Positions 16,906-25,025 of a stretch of DNA of 64,000 nt are shown here, one piece after another. A program made the translations under genes and the position numbers. The notes under the pieces were generated by a model, which was not told the DNA's origin, searched no databases, and saw nothing but the letters and a program-made list of their open reading frames with translations. The stretch is from Roseospira navarrensis (GTDB taxonomy: Bacteria; Pseudomonadota; Alphaproteobacteria; Rhodospirillales; Rhodospirillaceae), in the NCBI RefSeq assembly GCF_009601025.1, contig NZ_WIVE01000010.1:1-64000 (forward strand). Reading direction: 5' to 3'. Each line of letters opens with the position of its first letter. The first letter of the stretch is position 1.

Positions 16906-18072
16906 CTACGCCGTCTCGGCGAACAGTTCGCGGCCGATCAGCATGCGGCGGATTTCGCTGGTCCCCGCACCGATCTCGTACAGCTTGGCATCCCGGAGCA
17001 GACGGCCGGTGGGATACTCGTTGATGTAGCCGTTGCCGCCCAGGCACTGGATCGCCTCCAGCGCCATCCAGGTCGCCTTTTCGGCCGCGTACAGGATCGC
17101 GCCGGCGGCGTCCTTGCGGCTGGTCTGGCCCCGGTCGCAGGCCTTGCCGACGGTGTACACATACGCCTTGCAGGCGTTCCAGGTGGAGTACATGTCCGCC
17201 AGCTTGCCCTGCATGAGCTGGAACTCGCCGATGGGCTGGCCGAACTGCTTGCGCTCGTGGACGTAGGGCAGCACCACATCCATGCAGGCGTCCATGATGC
17301 CGATGGGGCCGGCGGCGAGGATGGCGCGCTCGTAGTCCAGGCCGCTCATCAGCACGCGCACGCCCTTGTCCACCTGACCGAGCACGTTCTCTTCGGGCAC
17401 CTCGCAATCCTCGAACACCAGTTCGCAGGTGTTGGAGCCGCGCATGCCCAGCTTGTCCAGCTTCTGGGCGGTGGAGAAGCCCTTGAAGTCCTTCTCGATG
17501 ATGAAGGTGGTGATGCCCTTCGGCCCGGCCTCCGGGTTGGTCTTGGCATAGACCACCAGCACGTCGGCATCCGGGCCGTTGGTGATCCACATCTTGCTGC
17601 CGTTCAGCACATAGCGGTCGCCCTTCTTCTCGGCGCGGGTGCGCATGCCCACCACGTCGGAGCCGGCCCCCGGCTCGCTCATGGCCAGCGCGCCCACGTG
17701 CTCGCCCGAGATCAGCTTGGGCAGATAGCGCGCCTTCTGCTCGGCGGTGCCGTTGCGGCGGAGCTGGTTGACGCACAGGTTGGAGTGCGCGCCGTAGGAC
17801 AGCCCGACCGAGGCCGAGGCGCGGCTGATCTCCTCCACCGCGATCATGTGCTCCAGATAGCCCAGCCCGGAGCCGCCGTCGGCCTCGTCCACCGTGATGC
17901 CCAGCAGGCCCAGGTCCCCGAACTTGCGCCACAGGTCGTTGGGGAAGACGTTGTCGCGGTCGATGTCGGCGGCGCGCGGCGCGATCTCGTCGGCGGCGAA
18001 GGCGGCCACGGTGTCGCGGATCATCTCGGCGGTCTCGCCGAGGTCGAAATTCAGGGTGGGAAAGGACAACAC
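16906..18072 (-). CDS. ivd: isovaleryl-CoA dehydrogenase
   Basis: A 388-aa acyl-CoA dehydrogenase oxidising isovaleryl-CoA to 3-methylcrotonyl-CoA with FAD and ETF. Family blocks are [38 protein letters not shown] and the C-terminal [20 protein letters not shown]. The Glu of [11 protein letters not shown] is at the position used by isovaleryl-CoA dehydrogenases. The start is GTG 18072, with AAGGAG 8 bases upstream. It is the first gene of the leucine operon, downstream of a good promoter at 18169-18197. Confidence 0.95.
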   Translation of the reverse strand: MLSFPTLNFDLGETAEMIRDTVAAFAADEIAPRAADIDRDNVFPNDLWRKFGDLGLLGITVDEADGGSGLGYLEHMIAVEEISRASASVGLSYGAHSNLCVNQLRRNGTAEQKARYLPKLISGEHVGALAMSEPGAGSDVVGMRTRAEKKGDRYVLNGSKMWITNGPDADVLVVYAKTNPEAGPKGITTFIIEKDFKGFSTAQKLDKLGMRGSNTCELVFEDCEVPEENVLGQVDKGVRVLMSGLDYERAILAAGPIGIMDACMDVVLPYVHERKQFGQPIGEFQLMQGKLADMYSTWNACKAYVYTVGKACDRGQTSRKDAAGAILYAAEKATWMALEAIQCLGGNGYINEYPTGRLLRDAKLYEIGAGTSEIRRMLIGRELFAETA

Positions 18073-18168
18073 GGCGGCGTCTCCTTGACCGGGCGGCGGG
18101 GCGCGCGGGCGGGGCGCACCCCCTACGGGGCTGCGGCGTTCCGGGGTGATCCGGGTTCCATGCGGTAC

Positions 18169-18197
18169 CGTATAGTATACATTTTCCCGAACATCAA
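18169..18197 (-). promoter_or_regulatory. predicted promoter of the leucine-catabolic operon
   Basis: On the minus strand, TTGATG (18192-18197) and TATACG (18169-18174) are separated by 17 bp, about 97 bp upstream of the ivd GTG. A short palindrome GTATAGTATAC (18170-18180) overlaps the -10 region and could be an operator. Confidence 0.5.
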
Positions 18198-18268
18198 CAC
18201 CTTCCGCAAACGCGCGCCGAACCGGAACCAGTACGTGAACGAACGAGAAAAAGTGATTGTTTTAAAAC

Positions 18269-18297
18269 TTGTTACTAGAACACCGCGGCGATACAAT
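18269..18297 (+). promoter_or_regulatory. predicted promoter of the 468-aa hypothetical gene
   Basis: TTGTTA (18269-18274) and TACAAT (18292-18297) are separated by 17 bp, in an AT-rich island unlike the surrounding sequence. The predicted start of transcription lies about 45 bp before ATG 18349. Confidence 0.6.
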
Positions 18298-18348
18298 GCC
18301 GTTCAGCCGTCTCTTTCTGTGCTTTGATGCCGAAGGCAAGCGCCATCC

Positions 18349-19755
18349 ATGGGTGAAAACGCTGACCGGATCACCATCGACCCGTCGCATGGCGACAGTT
18401 CGTGGGTCGGGACCATGCCGGGGTTCCTGCGCGGACCGGCGCGAAAGCTGGACAGCACGGGCGGCCGCAACCGGGACCGCCGCATGGTCCGTACGGTGCA
18501 GATGCTCTACCCCACCCTGTGCCGGGTGGAGCGCGAGAAACACGGCACGACGGCCGACGGCGCCCCGGCCCGCCTGCGCCTGGACGGCGTGCCCTTCGAT
18601 CGGGCGGTCAACGACGCGCGCGCCATCGAGCGGGGCCTCGCGGTGTTCGACCAGGCCTGGACATCGGGGGCGATCGCCCTGCGCGCCGCCAACGGCAAGC
18701 TGATTCCGCCGACCAAGGGCAAGGCCGTGGTGCCGGCCTGCGGCTACTCCGTCGATCATGTGAAGCGCTACTTCATCGACCGCGCCGCGCGCATCATCCT
18801 GCGGCGGATGCCGGACATCTATGACCTGGTCGCGGGGGAACTCCAGGACCCGGCGCTGCTGCCGCGCCTGCGGCGCATCGCCTCCATCCCGCCGGCCGCG
18901 ATCAGCGAGATCGTGCGCGGCTTCGACGGTCAGGTGCGCAAGGCGCTGCTGGACACGGACGACGCCACGCTGGAGGCCATGGCGCGCATTCATCCACGCG
19001 TGCTCAAGGCCCTTCGCACGGCGCTTGGCCCCGACTTCTCGCGCCTGATGGCCGCCGGGCCGGACTATCTCTCGGCCGTGGGCGAGGCGCTGACGGTGCC
19101 CGAACAGGCCAGCGACCTGGGCAAGTCCCTGCTGCTGCTGCAGACCCCCGAGGCGGTGCGCGCCATCGGCGCGTGGGACATCCACGACGTCACCGAGGAG
19201 GTCAACGCCGAACGCAAGAAGAAGGGCATGCCGGCGCTGCGGGTGCCGACCTACAAGACCGATATCCGCGCCCTTCAGGGGGTGCTGGGTCCGGAGTTCG
19301 ATCACCTGCTGGAATTCCCGCCGGTGCTGCTGGATGTGTTCGGGCAAGGCGCGCGCGAACTGCGCGCCCTGGACGTGGCCCCGCGCACCGCCCGCGTCGA
19401 GCAGATGACGTTCTTCTGCCAGCGCTACATGAGCTACCTGAGCGAGGCGTCCGTCACCGCCCTGTTCCTGCTGAAGCCGCACGACCGCGCCAAGGTGCCC
19501 GACGGCCTGGAACCGAACATCGCCGAGGTGTTCTTCATCCTGGAAGGGCTGTGGGGCAAGAAGGGCTACGGCCGCAAGTTCTTCGAGGAGACCATCGGCA
19601 CCGAGGAGGGGGCCAGGGCCATCGCCCTGATGATGCACGACTTCGTCGGGCTGAAGCAGCGCGGCTCGATCAAGACGGCCTCGGACCTGACCCAGATCGT
19701 GGGCAACTCCGACCTGCTGGACTCTCACATTCTGAAGTACATGGCGAAGAAATAG
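18349..19755 (+). CDS. conserved-looking protein of unknown function
   Basis: A 468-aa soluble, mostly helical protein without signal peptide, membrane segments or a nucleotide-binding motif I recognise. The N-terminal 50 residues are basic (FLRGPARKLDSTGGRNRDRR), and a KGKAVVPACGYSVDHVKRYF segment lies near 125-145. The rest is a helical array, ending FVGLKQRGSIKTASDLTQIV. It has its own promoter, is transcribed away from the leucine operon and converges on mgtE. Coding bias is as for its neighbours, so it is a real gene, but no function can be assigned. Confidence 0.8.
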   Translation: MGENADRITIDPSHGDSSWVGTMPGFLRGPARKLDSTGGRNRDRRMVRTVQMLYPTLCRVEREKHGTTADGAPARLRLDGVPFDRAVNDARAIERGLAVFDQAWTSGAIALRAANGKLIPPTKGKAVVPACGYSVDHVKRYFIDRAARIILRRMPDIYDLVAGELQDPALLPRLRRIASIPPAAISEIVRGFDGQVRKALLDTDDATLEAMARIHPRVLKALRTALGPDFSRLMAAGPDYLSAVGEALTVPEQASDLGKSLLLLQTPEAVRAIGAWDIHDVTEEVNAERKKKGMPALRVPTYKTDIRALQGVLGPEFDHLLEFPPVLLDVFGQGARELRALDVAPRTARVEQMTFFCQRYMSYLSEASVTALFLLKPHDRAKVPDGLEPNIAEVFFILEGLWGKKGYGRKFFEETIGTEEGARAIALMMHDFVGLKQRGSIKTASDLTQIVGNSDLLDSHILKYMAKK

Positions 19756-19780
19756 GCGGCTGGGCAGCGACAGCGGGCGG

Positions 19781-21166
19781 CTACAGAATAAACACCGCCG
19801 CCAAGCCCAGGAAGGCGAAGAACCCGACCACGTCCGTGACCGTCGTCAGAAACACCCCGGACGACACGGCCGGATCCACCTTCAGGCGGTCCAGGGCCAG
19901 CGGGATCGCGATGCCCGCAAGAGCGGCCGCCAGCATGTTGATGACCATCGCCGCCCCGATCACCAGCCCGATGGCAATGTTGCCGAACCAGACATAGGAC
20001 ACCGCGCCCGTCAGCACGGCGAAGACCAGGCCGTTGATGAGGCCGACCACCGTCTCCTTGCCCACGATGCGCATGGCGTTGGCGGGCGTCAGTTCCTTGG
20101 TCGCGAGCGCCCGCACGGCGATGGTCAGCGTCTGGGTGCCGGCGTTGCCGCCCATCGAGGCCACGATGGGCATCAGCACCGCCAGCGCCACCACGGCCTG
20201 CAGGGTCGATTCGAACACGCCGATCACCAGCGACGCCAGGATGGCCGTGCCCAGGTTCAGGACCAGCCAGGTGGAGCGCGCCTTGACGGTGTCCACCACG
20301 GCCGAGAACAGGTCGCGTTCCGACAGACCGGCGAGGCGGAACATGTCGTCCTCCGCCTCCTCGTCGATCACGTCCACCACGTCATCCACGGTGATGCGCC
20401 CGACCAGCCGACCCGAGGCGTCCACCACCGGGGCCGACAACAGGTCCTGCTGACGGAACAGGAAGGCGACTTCCTCCTGGTCCATGGTGATGGTGATCTC
20501 GGTCGTCTTGGGGTCCATGATCTGGTTGAGGCGAACGGGCCGGCGCGAGCGCAGCAGCGCGGACAGGCGCACGTTGCCCACGGGCCGGTGACGCGGATCG
20601 ACGATGAAGATCTGATAGAACTCGTCGGGCAGACGCGCGCCGGAGCGCAGGTAGTCGATGGTCTCGCCCACCGTCCAGTAGCTGGGCACCGCGACCAGTT
20701 CGCGCTGCATCAGACGGCCGGCGCAATATTCCGGCAGCGCCAGCGCCTGTTCGATCACCGCGCGCATTTCGGCCGGCAGCTTGCCCAGCACCTCGGCGCG
20801 TTCCTCGTCGTCCTCGATCTGGCCGACCAGATAGACCGCGTCGTCCGACTCCACCTCCCGCAGGCAGGCGGCGAAATCCTCGAACCCCAGTTCCTCGATC
20901 ACCTCCTCGCGGACGGCATCGTCCAGTTCGGGCAGCACCTCGGCGTTGAACACGCTCTTGGTGGCCCGCACGAACAGGGCGCGGTCCTCGCGGTCCAGGT
21001 TCTCGATCAGGTCGGCGATGTCGGCATAGTGCAGCGGCTCGACCAGTTCCAGAAGCTGTTCGGTGTCGCCCGCCTCCAGCGCCCCATGCACCTGGCCGAC
21101 GAACTCCGGCAGGAGGCCGTAAGAGTCGTCGCTGCGGAGCACGTCGCTGTGGAGACGGTCGGGCAT
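19781..21166 (-). CDS. mgtE: magnesium transporter MgtE
   Basis: A 461-aa Mg2+ channel/transporter with the cytosolic N-domain of superhelical repeats (about 25-145), tandem CBS domains (about 145-270, including SAPVVDASGRLVGRITVDDV) that sense Mg2+, and five membrane helices at the C-terminus beginning near WLVLNLGTAILASLVIGVF. The signature MGGNAGTQTLTIAVRALA is in the pore region. It converges with the 468-aa protein. No Mg2+-responsive leader is obvious in the short upstream gap (21167-21253). Confidence 0.95.
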   Translation of the reverse strand: MPDRLHSDVLRSDDSYGLLPEFVGQVHGALEAGDTEQLLELVEPLHYADIADLIENLDREDRALFVRATKSVFNAEVLPELDDAVREEVIEELGFEDFAACLREVESDDAVYLVGQIEDDEERAEVLGKLPAEMRAVIEQALALPEYCAGRLMQRELVAVPSYWTVGETIDYLRSGARLPDEFYQIFIVDPRHRPVGNVRLSALLRSRRPVRLNQIMDPKTTEITITMDQEEVAFLFRQQDLLSAPVVDASGRLVGRITVDDVVDVIDEEAEDDMFRLAGLSERDLFSAVVDTVKARSTWLVLNLGTAILASLVIGVFESTLQAVVALAVLMPIVASMGGNAGTQTLTIAVRALATKELTPANAMRIVGKETVVGLINGLVFAVLTGAVSYVWFGNIAIGLVIGAAMVINMLAAALAGIAIPLALDRLKVDPAVSSGVFLTTVTDVVGFFAFLGLAAVFIL

Positions 21167-21253
21167 GGGCGAAATCCTGTGGCGTCAGAGAGGCGCGGAA
21201 CAAGAGGGCCGGGAACAGTCTTCACGGGATATGGGGCCGGACGGCCCGGACCA

Positions 21254-22057
21254 CTAGCGCCCGGTCAGCACGGCCAGCGCCTGGGCGTGCAGGGCGGCAT
21301 CCCCGGCGGCCACCACCCAACCGTCGCCGGTCATGGACAACGGCGCGCCGCTGCGGTCGGAGATCACGCCGCCCGCCCCCTCGACCACGGGCACCAGCGC
21401 CATATAGTCATAGGGCTGCATGCCCGGATCCAGCACGAGGTCGATCCAGCCGGCGCTGAGCATGCCGTAAGCGAAACAGTCCGCGCTGAACCGGCGTTCC
21501 GCAACCCGTGCGGACAGCGCGTCGAAGCCGGGGCGGTCCGCGTCGGTGAACAGGTCGGGGCTGGAGGTGAACACGAACGCCTGCTCCAGGCCCGCGACCG
21601 CGCGAGTCCGGCAGGGCTGGCCATTGTGCGTGGTGGGCCGGCCGGCGCAGCCGATCCAGCGTTCGCCGGCGGCCGGGGCGTCGATCACGCCCAGCACCGG
21701 GCGTCCTTTCCAGCACAGGGCGATCAGCGTGCCCCACAGCGGACTGCCGGTGACGAAGGACCGCGTGCCGTCGATGGGGTCCAGCACCCACACGAACTCG
21801 CGATCCAGGCCGGAGCCCCCCTCCTCCTCGCCCAGAATGCCGTGATCCGGGCAGTGCGTCGCCAGCAGGGTCCGCATGACCGCCTCGGAGGCGCGGTCGG
21901 CGGCGGTGACGGGGGACAGATCGCCCTTGGTCTCCACGGCCAGCGCGGGCGAGCGGAAGCGCGCCAGCGTGGCCTCGCGGGCCGCGTCCGCCAACTGCTC
22001 GGCCAGCGGTTGCAGGGCCTGGATGTCCGCCAACGGCAGGTCGCTCGGCGTGGTCAT
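21254..22057 (-). CDS. hisN: histidinol-phosphatase, inositol-monophosphatase family
   Basis: A 267-aa Mg2+-dependent phosphatase. Metal-binding motifs are present in order: EEEGGS, WVLDPIDGTRSFVTG, and PYDYMALVPVVEGAGG with the C-terminal acidic site. The pattern GTRSF...PLWGTLIAL and the length match the HisN-type histidinol-phosphatases of alphaproteobacteria rather than SuhB; inositol phosphate remains possible. ATG 22057 has AAGGAG 6 bases upstream, which decides this start over the longer frame to 22225. Confidence 0.85.
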   Translation of the reverse strand: MTTPSDLPLADIQALQPLAEQLADAAREATLARFRSPALAVETKGDLSPVTAADRASEAVMRTLLATHCPDHGILGEEEGGSGLDREFVWVLDPIDGTRSFVTGSPLWGTLIALCWKGRPVLGVIDAPAAGERWIGCAGRPTTHNGQPCRTRAVAGLEQAFVFTSSPDLFTDADRPGFDALSARVAERRFSADCFAYGMLSAGWIDLVLDPGMQPYDYMALVPVVEGAGGVISDRSGAPLSMTGDGWVVAAGDAALHAQALAVLTGR

Positions 22058-22248
22058 GGCGGACTCCTTGTATTGAGGGCAGGGCGCGGACACATGCGGG
22101 GGAGAACGGAGCAACGGCAGCGGGTGGCGTTGCCGCACCTTGCTGGGAATCGGCGCGCCGATCAAGGCACGTTGCCGAGGCGGCCTTGTGTCGGGCATGC
22201 TCCGGACAACGGGGGACTGGCTCACGGGACGACAAGGGAACAGACGCC

Positions 22249-22446
22249 ATGGCCGAGATCGTCAACCTGCGCCGCGCCCGCAAGCAGCAGGACCGCGCCG
22301 AGAAGGACCGCGCCGCCGCCGCCAACCGCGCGCGCTTCGGCCGCACGCGGGATGCCCGTGCCCGGGAAGAGGACACGCGAGAGCGCGCCGATCGCCAGCT
22401 TGACGGGCACCGGATCGAGCCCCCTGATACGCTGGACGATGCGTGA
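22249..22446 (+). CDS. DUF4169 family small protein
   Basis: A 65-aa, highly charged protein starting MAEIVNLRRARKQQDRAEKD, the DUF4169 signature. The central helix is rich in Arg, Glu and Ala, and the tail (EPPDTLDD) is acidic. Function is unknown. ATG 22249 has an AAGGGA ribosome-binding site. It precedes the dehydratase gene by 36 bp on the same strand and may be co-transcribed. Confidence 0.85.
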   Translation: MAEIVNLRRARKQQDRAEKDRAAAANRARFGRTRDARAREEDTRERADRQLDGHRIEPPDTLDDA

Positions 22447-22482
22447 GCGCCGCCGGCCCGTTTCCCGCACACAGAGACCCTC

Positions 22483-23469
22483 ATGACCGCACCCCTGTCG
22501 CCCCTGCCCACCCCTGACGACATCGTGGCCGCGCACGATCGCATCCGGCCGCATATCCATCGCACGCCGGTCCTGACCTGCGACACTCTGGACCGCAAGA
22601 CCGGCGCCCGGCTGCTGTTCAAGTGCGAGAATGTCCAGAAGTCCGGCGCGTTCAAGGCGCGCGGCGCCAGCAACGCGGTGTTCGGCCTCGACGCGGACCG
22701 GGCGGCGCAGGGCGTGGCCACGCACTCGTCGGGCAACCACGGCGGCGCGCTCGCCTATGCCGCCGCCCGCCGGGGCCTTCCCTGCCATGTGGTGATGCCG
22801 CGCACCGCCCCCCGCGCCAAGCGGGACGCGGTGCTGGGGTACGGCGCCTCGGTGATCGACTGCGACCCGGGCGTGGTGGCGCGCGAGGCCGCCCTTGCCG
22901 AGGTGGTCGCCCGGACCGGCGCGGAACCCGTCCATCCGTTCAACGATGCCCGCGTGATCGCCGGGCAGGCCACCTGTGTCCTAGAACTGCTGGAGGACGC
23001 GGGGCCGCTGGACGCCGTGGTGGCCCCCATCGGCGGCGGCGGGCTGGTGTCGGGCACGTGTCTGGCGCTGGCTGCGATGGCCCCCGAAACGCGGGTGTAC
23101 GCCGCCGAGCCGCGCAACGCCGACGACGCCCATCGCTCCCTCAAGGCGGGTCGCCTCATCACCGAGGATGCGCCGGACACCATCGCGGACGGCCTGCGGA
23201 CCTCCATGAAGGATCTGACGTGGCAGGTGGTCTCGCGCCATGTGTCGGATGTGCTTCTGGCCTCGGAAGACGAGATCATCGCCGCCATGATGCTGATCTG
23301 GACGCGGATGAAGATCGTGGTGGAGCCCTCCAGCGCGGTCGCCCTCGCCGCCATCCTGAACGCGCCCGAGGTCCTCGCGGGCCAGCGCGTCGGGGTGATC
23401 CTGACCGGCGGCAACGTGGATCTGGACCGGCTGCCCTGGATGACCGCCCGCACGGGAGAGACCCGGTGA
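22483..23469 (+). CDS. PLP-dependent threonine/serine/3-hydroxyaspartate dehydratase
   Basis: A 328-aa fold-type II PLP enzyme without a regulatory ACT domain. The PLP Lys is in KSGAFKARGA (about K58), SSGNHGGALA binds the cofactor phosphate side, and GGGGLVSG is the glycine loop. This compact form covers serine racemase, catabolic threonine dehydratase and threo-3-hydroxyaspartate dehydratase (BhcB). Its stop overlaps the GTG of the aldolase-like gene by 4 bp. That aldolase closely resembles BhcC, so 3-hydroxyaspartate or a beta-hydroxy amino acid is the likeliest substrate; this is inference. Confidence 0.88.
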   Translation: MTAPLSPLPTPDDIVAAHDRIRPHIHRTPVLTCDTLDRKTGARLLFKCENVQKSGAFKARGASNAVFGLDADRAAQGVATHSSGNHGGALAYAAARRGLPCHVVMPRTAPRAKRDAVLGYGASVIDCDPGVVAREAALAEVVARTGAEPVHPFNDARVIAGQATCVLELLEDAGPLDAVVAPIGGGGLVSGTCLALAAMAPETRVYAAEPRNADDAHRSLKAGRLITEDAPDTIADGLRTSMKDLTWQVVSRHVSDVLLASEDEIIAAMMLIWTRMKIVVEPSSAVALAAILNAPEVLAGQRVGVILTGGNVDLDRLPWMTARTGETR

Positions 23470-24623
23470 CCCCGCCCCCCGCGACCGCCGCCCCGCCCGT
23501 CGTCGGCCTGACCGTGCCCGCCGCCGTGGGCATGACCCTGGACCAGATCGCCACCCCGGCGCTGATCGTGGACCTGGATGCCTTCGAACGGAACGTGGCC
23601 ACCATGAAGGCCTTCGTCGAGGCCCGGGGTCTGCGCCTGCGCGCCCACGCCAAGACGCACAAGTCCGCCGACATCGCGCGCTATCAGATCGAGCATGGCG
23701 GCGCCTGCGGCATCTGCTGCCAGAAGGTGTCGGAGGCCGAAGCCCTGGTGGCGGGCGGGGTGCGGGACGTCCTCGTGTCCAATCAGGTGGTGGACCCGAC
23801 CAAGATCGACCGCATGGCGGCGCTGGCGACCCGCGCCCGCGTACTGTGCTGCGTGGACGACGCGGGCAACGTGGCCGACCTGTCCGCGGCGGCGACCCGC
23901 CACGGCGTGACCCTGGAATGCCTCGTCGAGGTGGACGTGGGCGCCGGCCGCTGCGGCGTCGCCCCCGGCCCGGCCGCTGTGGATCTGGCCCGGGCCATCG
24001 CCGCCGCCCCGGGCCTCACGTTCGCGGGCCTGCAGGCCTATCAGGGCAACGCCCAGCACCTGTACGCCTTCGCCGAGCGCAAGGCGGCCGTCGCGGCCGC
24101 CGTGGCCCTGACGCGCGAGACCGTGGCCCTGCTGGAGGCCGCCGGCCTGCCCTGCCCCATCGTCGGCGGTGCGGGCACCGGGACCTATGTCTTCGAAGCC
24201 GCGTCGGGCGTCTACACCGAGCTTCAGTGCGGCTCCTACATCTTCATGGACGCCGACTACCGGCGGGTGCGCGACGCGGCGGACCGGCCCATGGGCGAGT
24301 TCGCGCCCAGTCTATTCCTGCTGACCGCGATCATGTCGCACGCCAAGCCGGATCAGGCCGTCTGCGACGCCGGCCTGAAGGTGCAGAGCGTGGATTCCGG
24401 TCTGCCGGTGGTCTTCGGGCGGGACGACGTGGAATACGTGGCCTGTTCCGACGAACACGGCGTGATCGCCGATCCCAAGGGCGTGCTGCGCCTGAACGAG
24501 CGGCTCAAGCTGATCCCCGGCCATTGCGACCCGACGTGCAACATCCACGACTGGTACGTGGCGGTCCGGGGTGATCGCGTCGAGGCCCTGTGGCCCGTCA
24601 CCGCGCGCGGCCTGGCTTTTTGA
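23466..24623 (+). CDS. D-threonine aldolase / 3-hydroxyaspartate aldolase-like protein (DSD1 family)
   Basis: A 385-aa fold-type III PLP enzyme. HAKTHKS carries the PLP Lys (K63) and PGHCDPTCN (H353, D355) is the metal site. Blocks GGACGICCQKVSEAEAL, VDVGAGRCGV and QCGSYIFMDADY match D-threonine aldolases and the beta-hydroxyaspartate aldolase BhcC as I remember them. The start is GTG 23466, overlapping the TGA of the dehydratase (GTGA), with GGGAGA upstream. The two enzymes would convert one beta-hydroxy amino acid by cleavage or dehydration. Aspartate-glyoxylate aminotransferase and iminosuccinate reductase are not seen nearby, so a full beta-hydroxyaspartate cycle is not shown. Confidence 0.88.
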   Translation: MTPPPATAAPPVVGLTVPAAVGMTLDQIATPALIVDLDAFERNVATMKAFVEARGLRLRAHAKTHKSADIARYQIEHGGACGICCQKVSEAEALVAGGVRDVLVSNQVVDPTKIDRMAALATRARVLCCVDDAGNVADLSAAATRHGVTLECLVEVDVGAGRCGVAPGPAAVDLARAIAAAPGLTFAGLQAYQGNAQHLYAFAERKAAVAAAVALTRETVALLEAAGLPCPIVGGAGTGTYVFEAASGVYTELQCGSYIFMDADYRRVRDAADRPMGEFAPSLFLLTAIMSHAKPDQAVCDAGLKVQSVDSGLPVVFGRDDVEYVACSDEHGVIADPKGVLRLNERLKLIPGHCDPTCNIHDWYVAVRGDRVEALWPVTARGLAF

Positions 24624-24659
24624 GTCTGATCGGTGGAGAAACGGCCGCGCCGCTTCATG

Positions 24660-24945
24660 GGCCGGGATGGCCCAGCCCAAACACGGCCCCGAATCCGGAT
24701 GACGGGGAAGCCATGGTTCGTGCCTCCTCACGAGATCCTTCGCACCCTTCGGGCGCTCAGGATGACAATTTATATAAAAAGCAAGTCTTCCTGAGGAAGC
24801 CCCCGCGACCATCGTTCCGATGGTCGCACTCCTTTGCGGCGGCGCGACGCGTCGCCGGGGGCGACCGAAGGACCTCGGGAGGCGGTTTGCCACCCATCCG
24901 TATCACAGACCGGCGCTCCGGGTTCGGCGCCACGCCAGCCCAAGC
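24660..24945. repeat. family A dispersed hairpin repeat, copy 2
   Basis: The left module CGAGATCCTTCGCACCC...CTCAGGATGACA (24731-24768), an AT-rich centre (TTTATATAAAAAGC) and the 93-bp right arm 24790-24882 with two internal hairpins are arranged as in 37865-38135. Left flank (GGATGAC, CATGGTTCGTGCCT) and right flank (CATCCGTATCACAGACCGG) are also shared, which gives the approximate limits. The 402-bp gap 24624-25025 contains this and nothing else recognised. Confidence 0.8.
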
Positions 24946-25025
24946 CCCACCGTGGACACGGAGCAGCGGTTGGAGGAAAGTGGGCCCCGTATCCTCCACC
25001 GTCCTCCAACCGATCCCGGTCCGCC

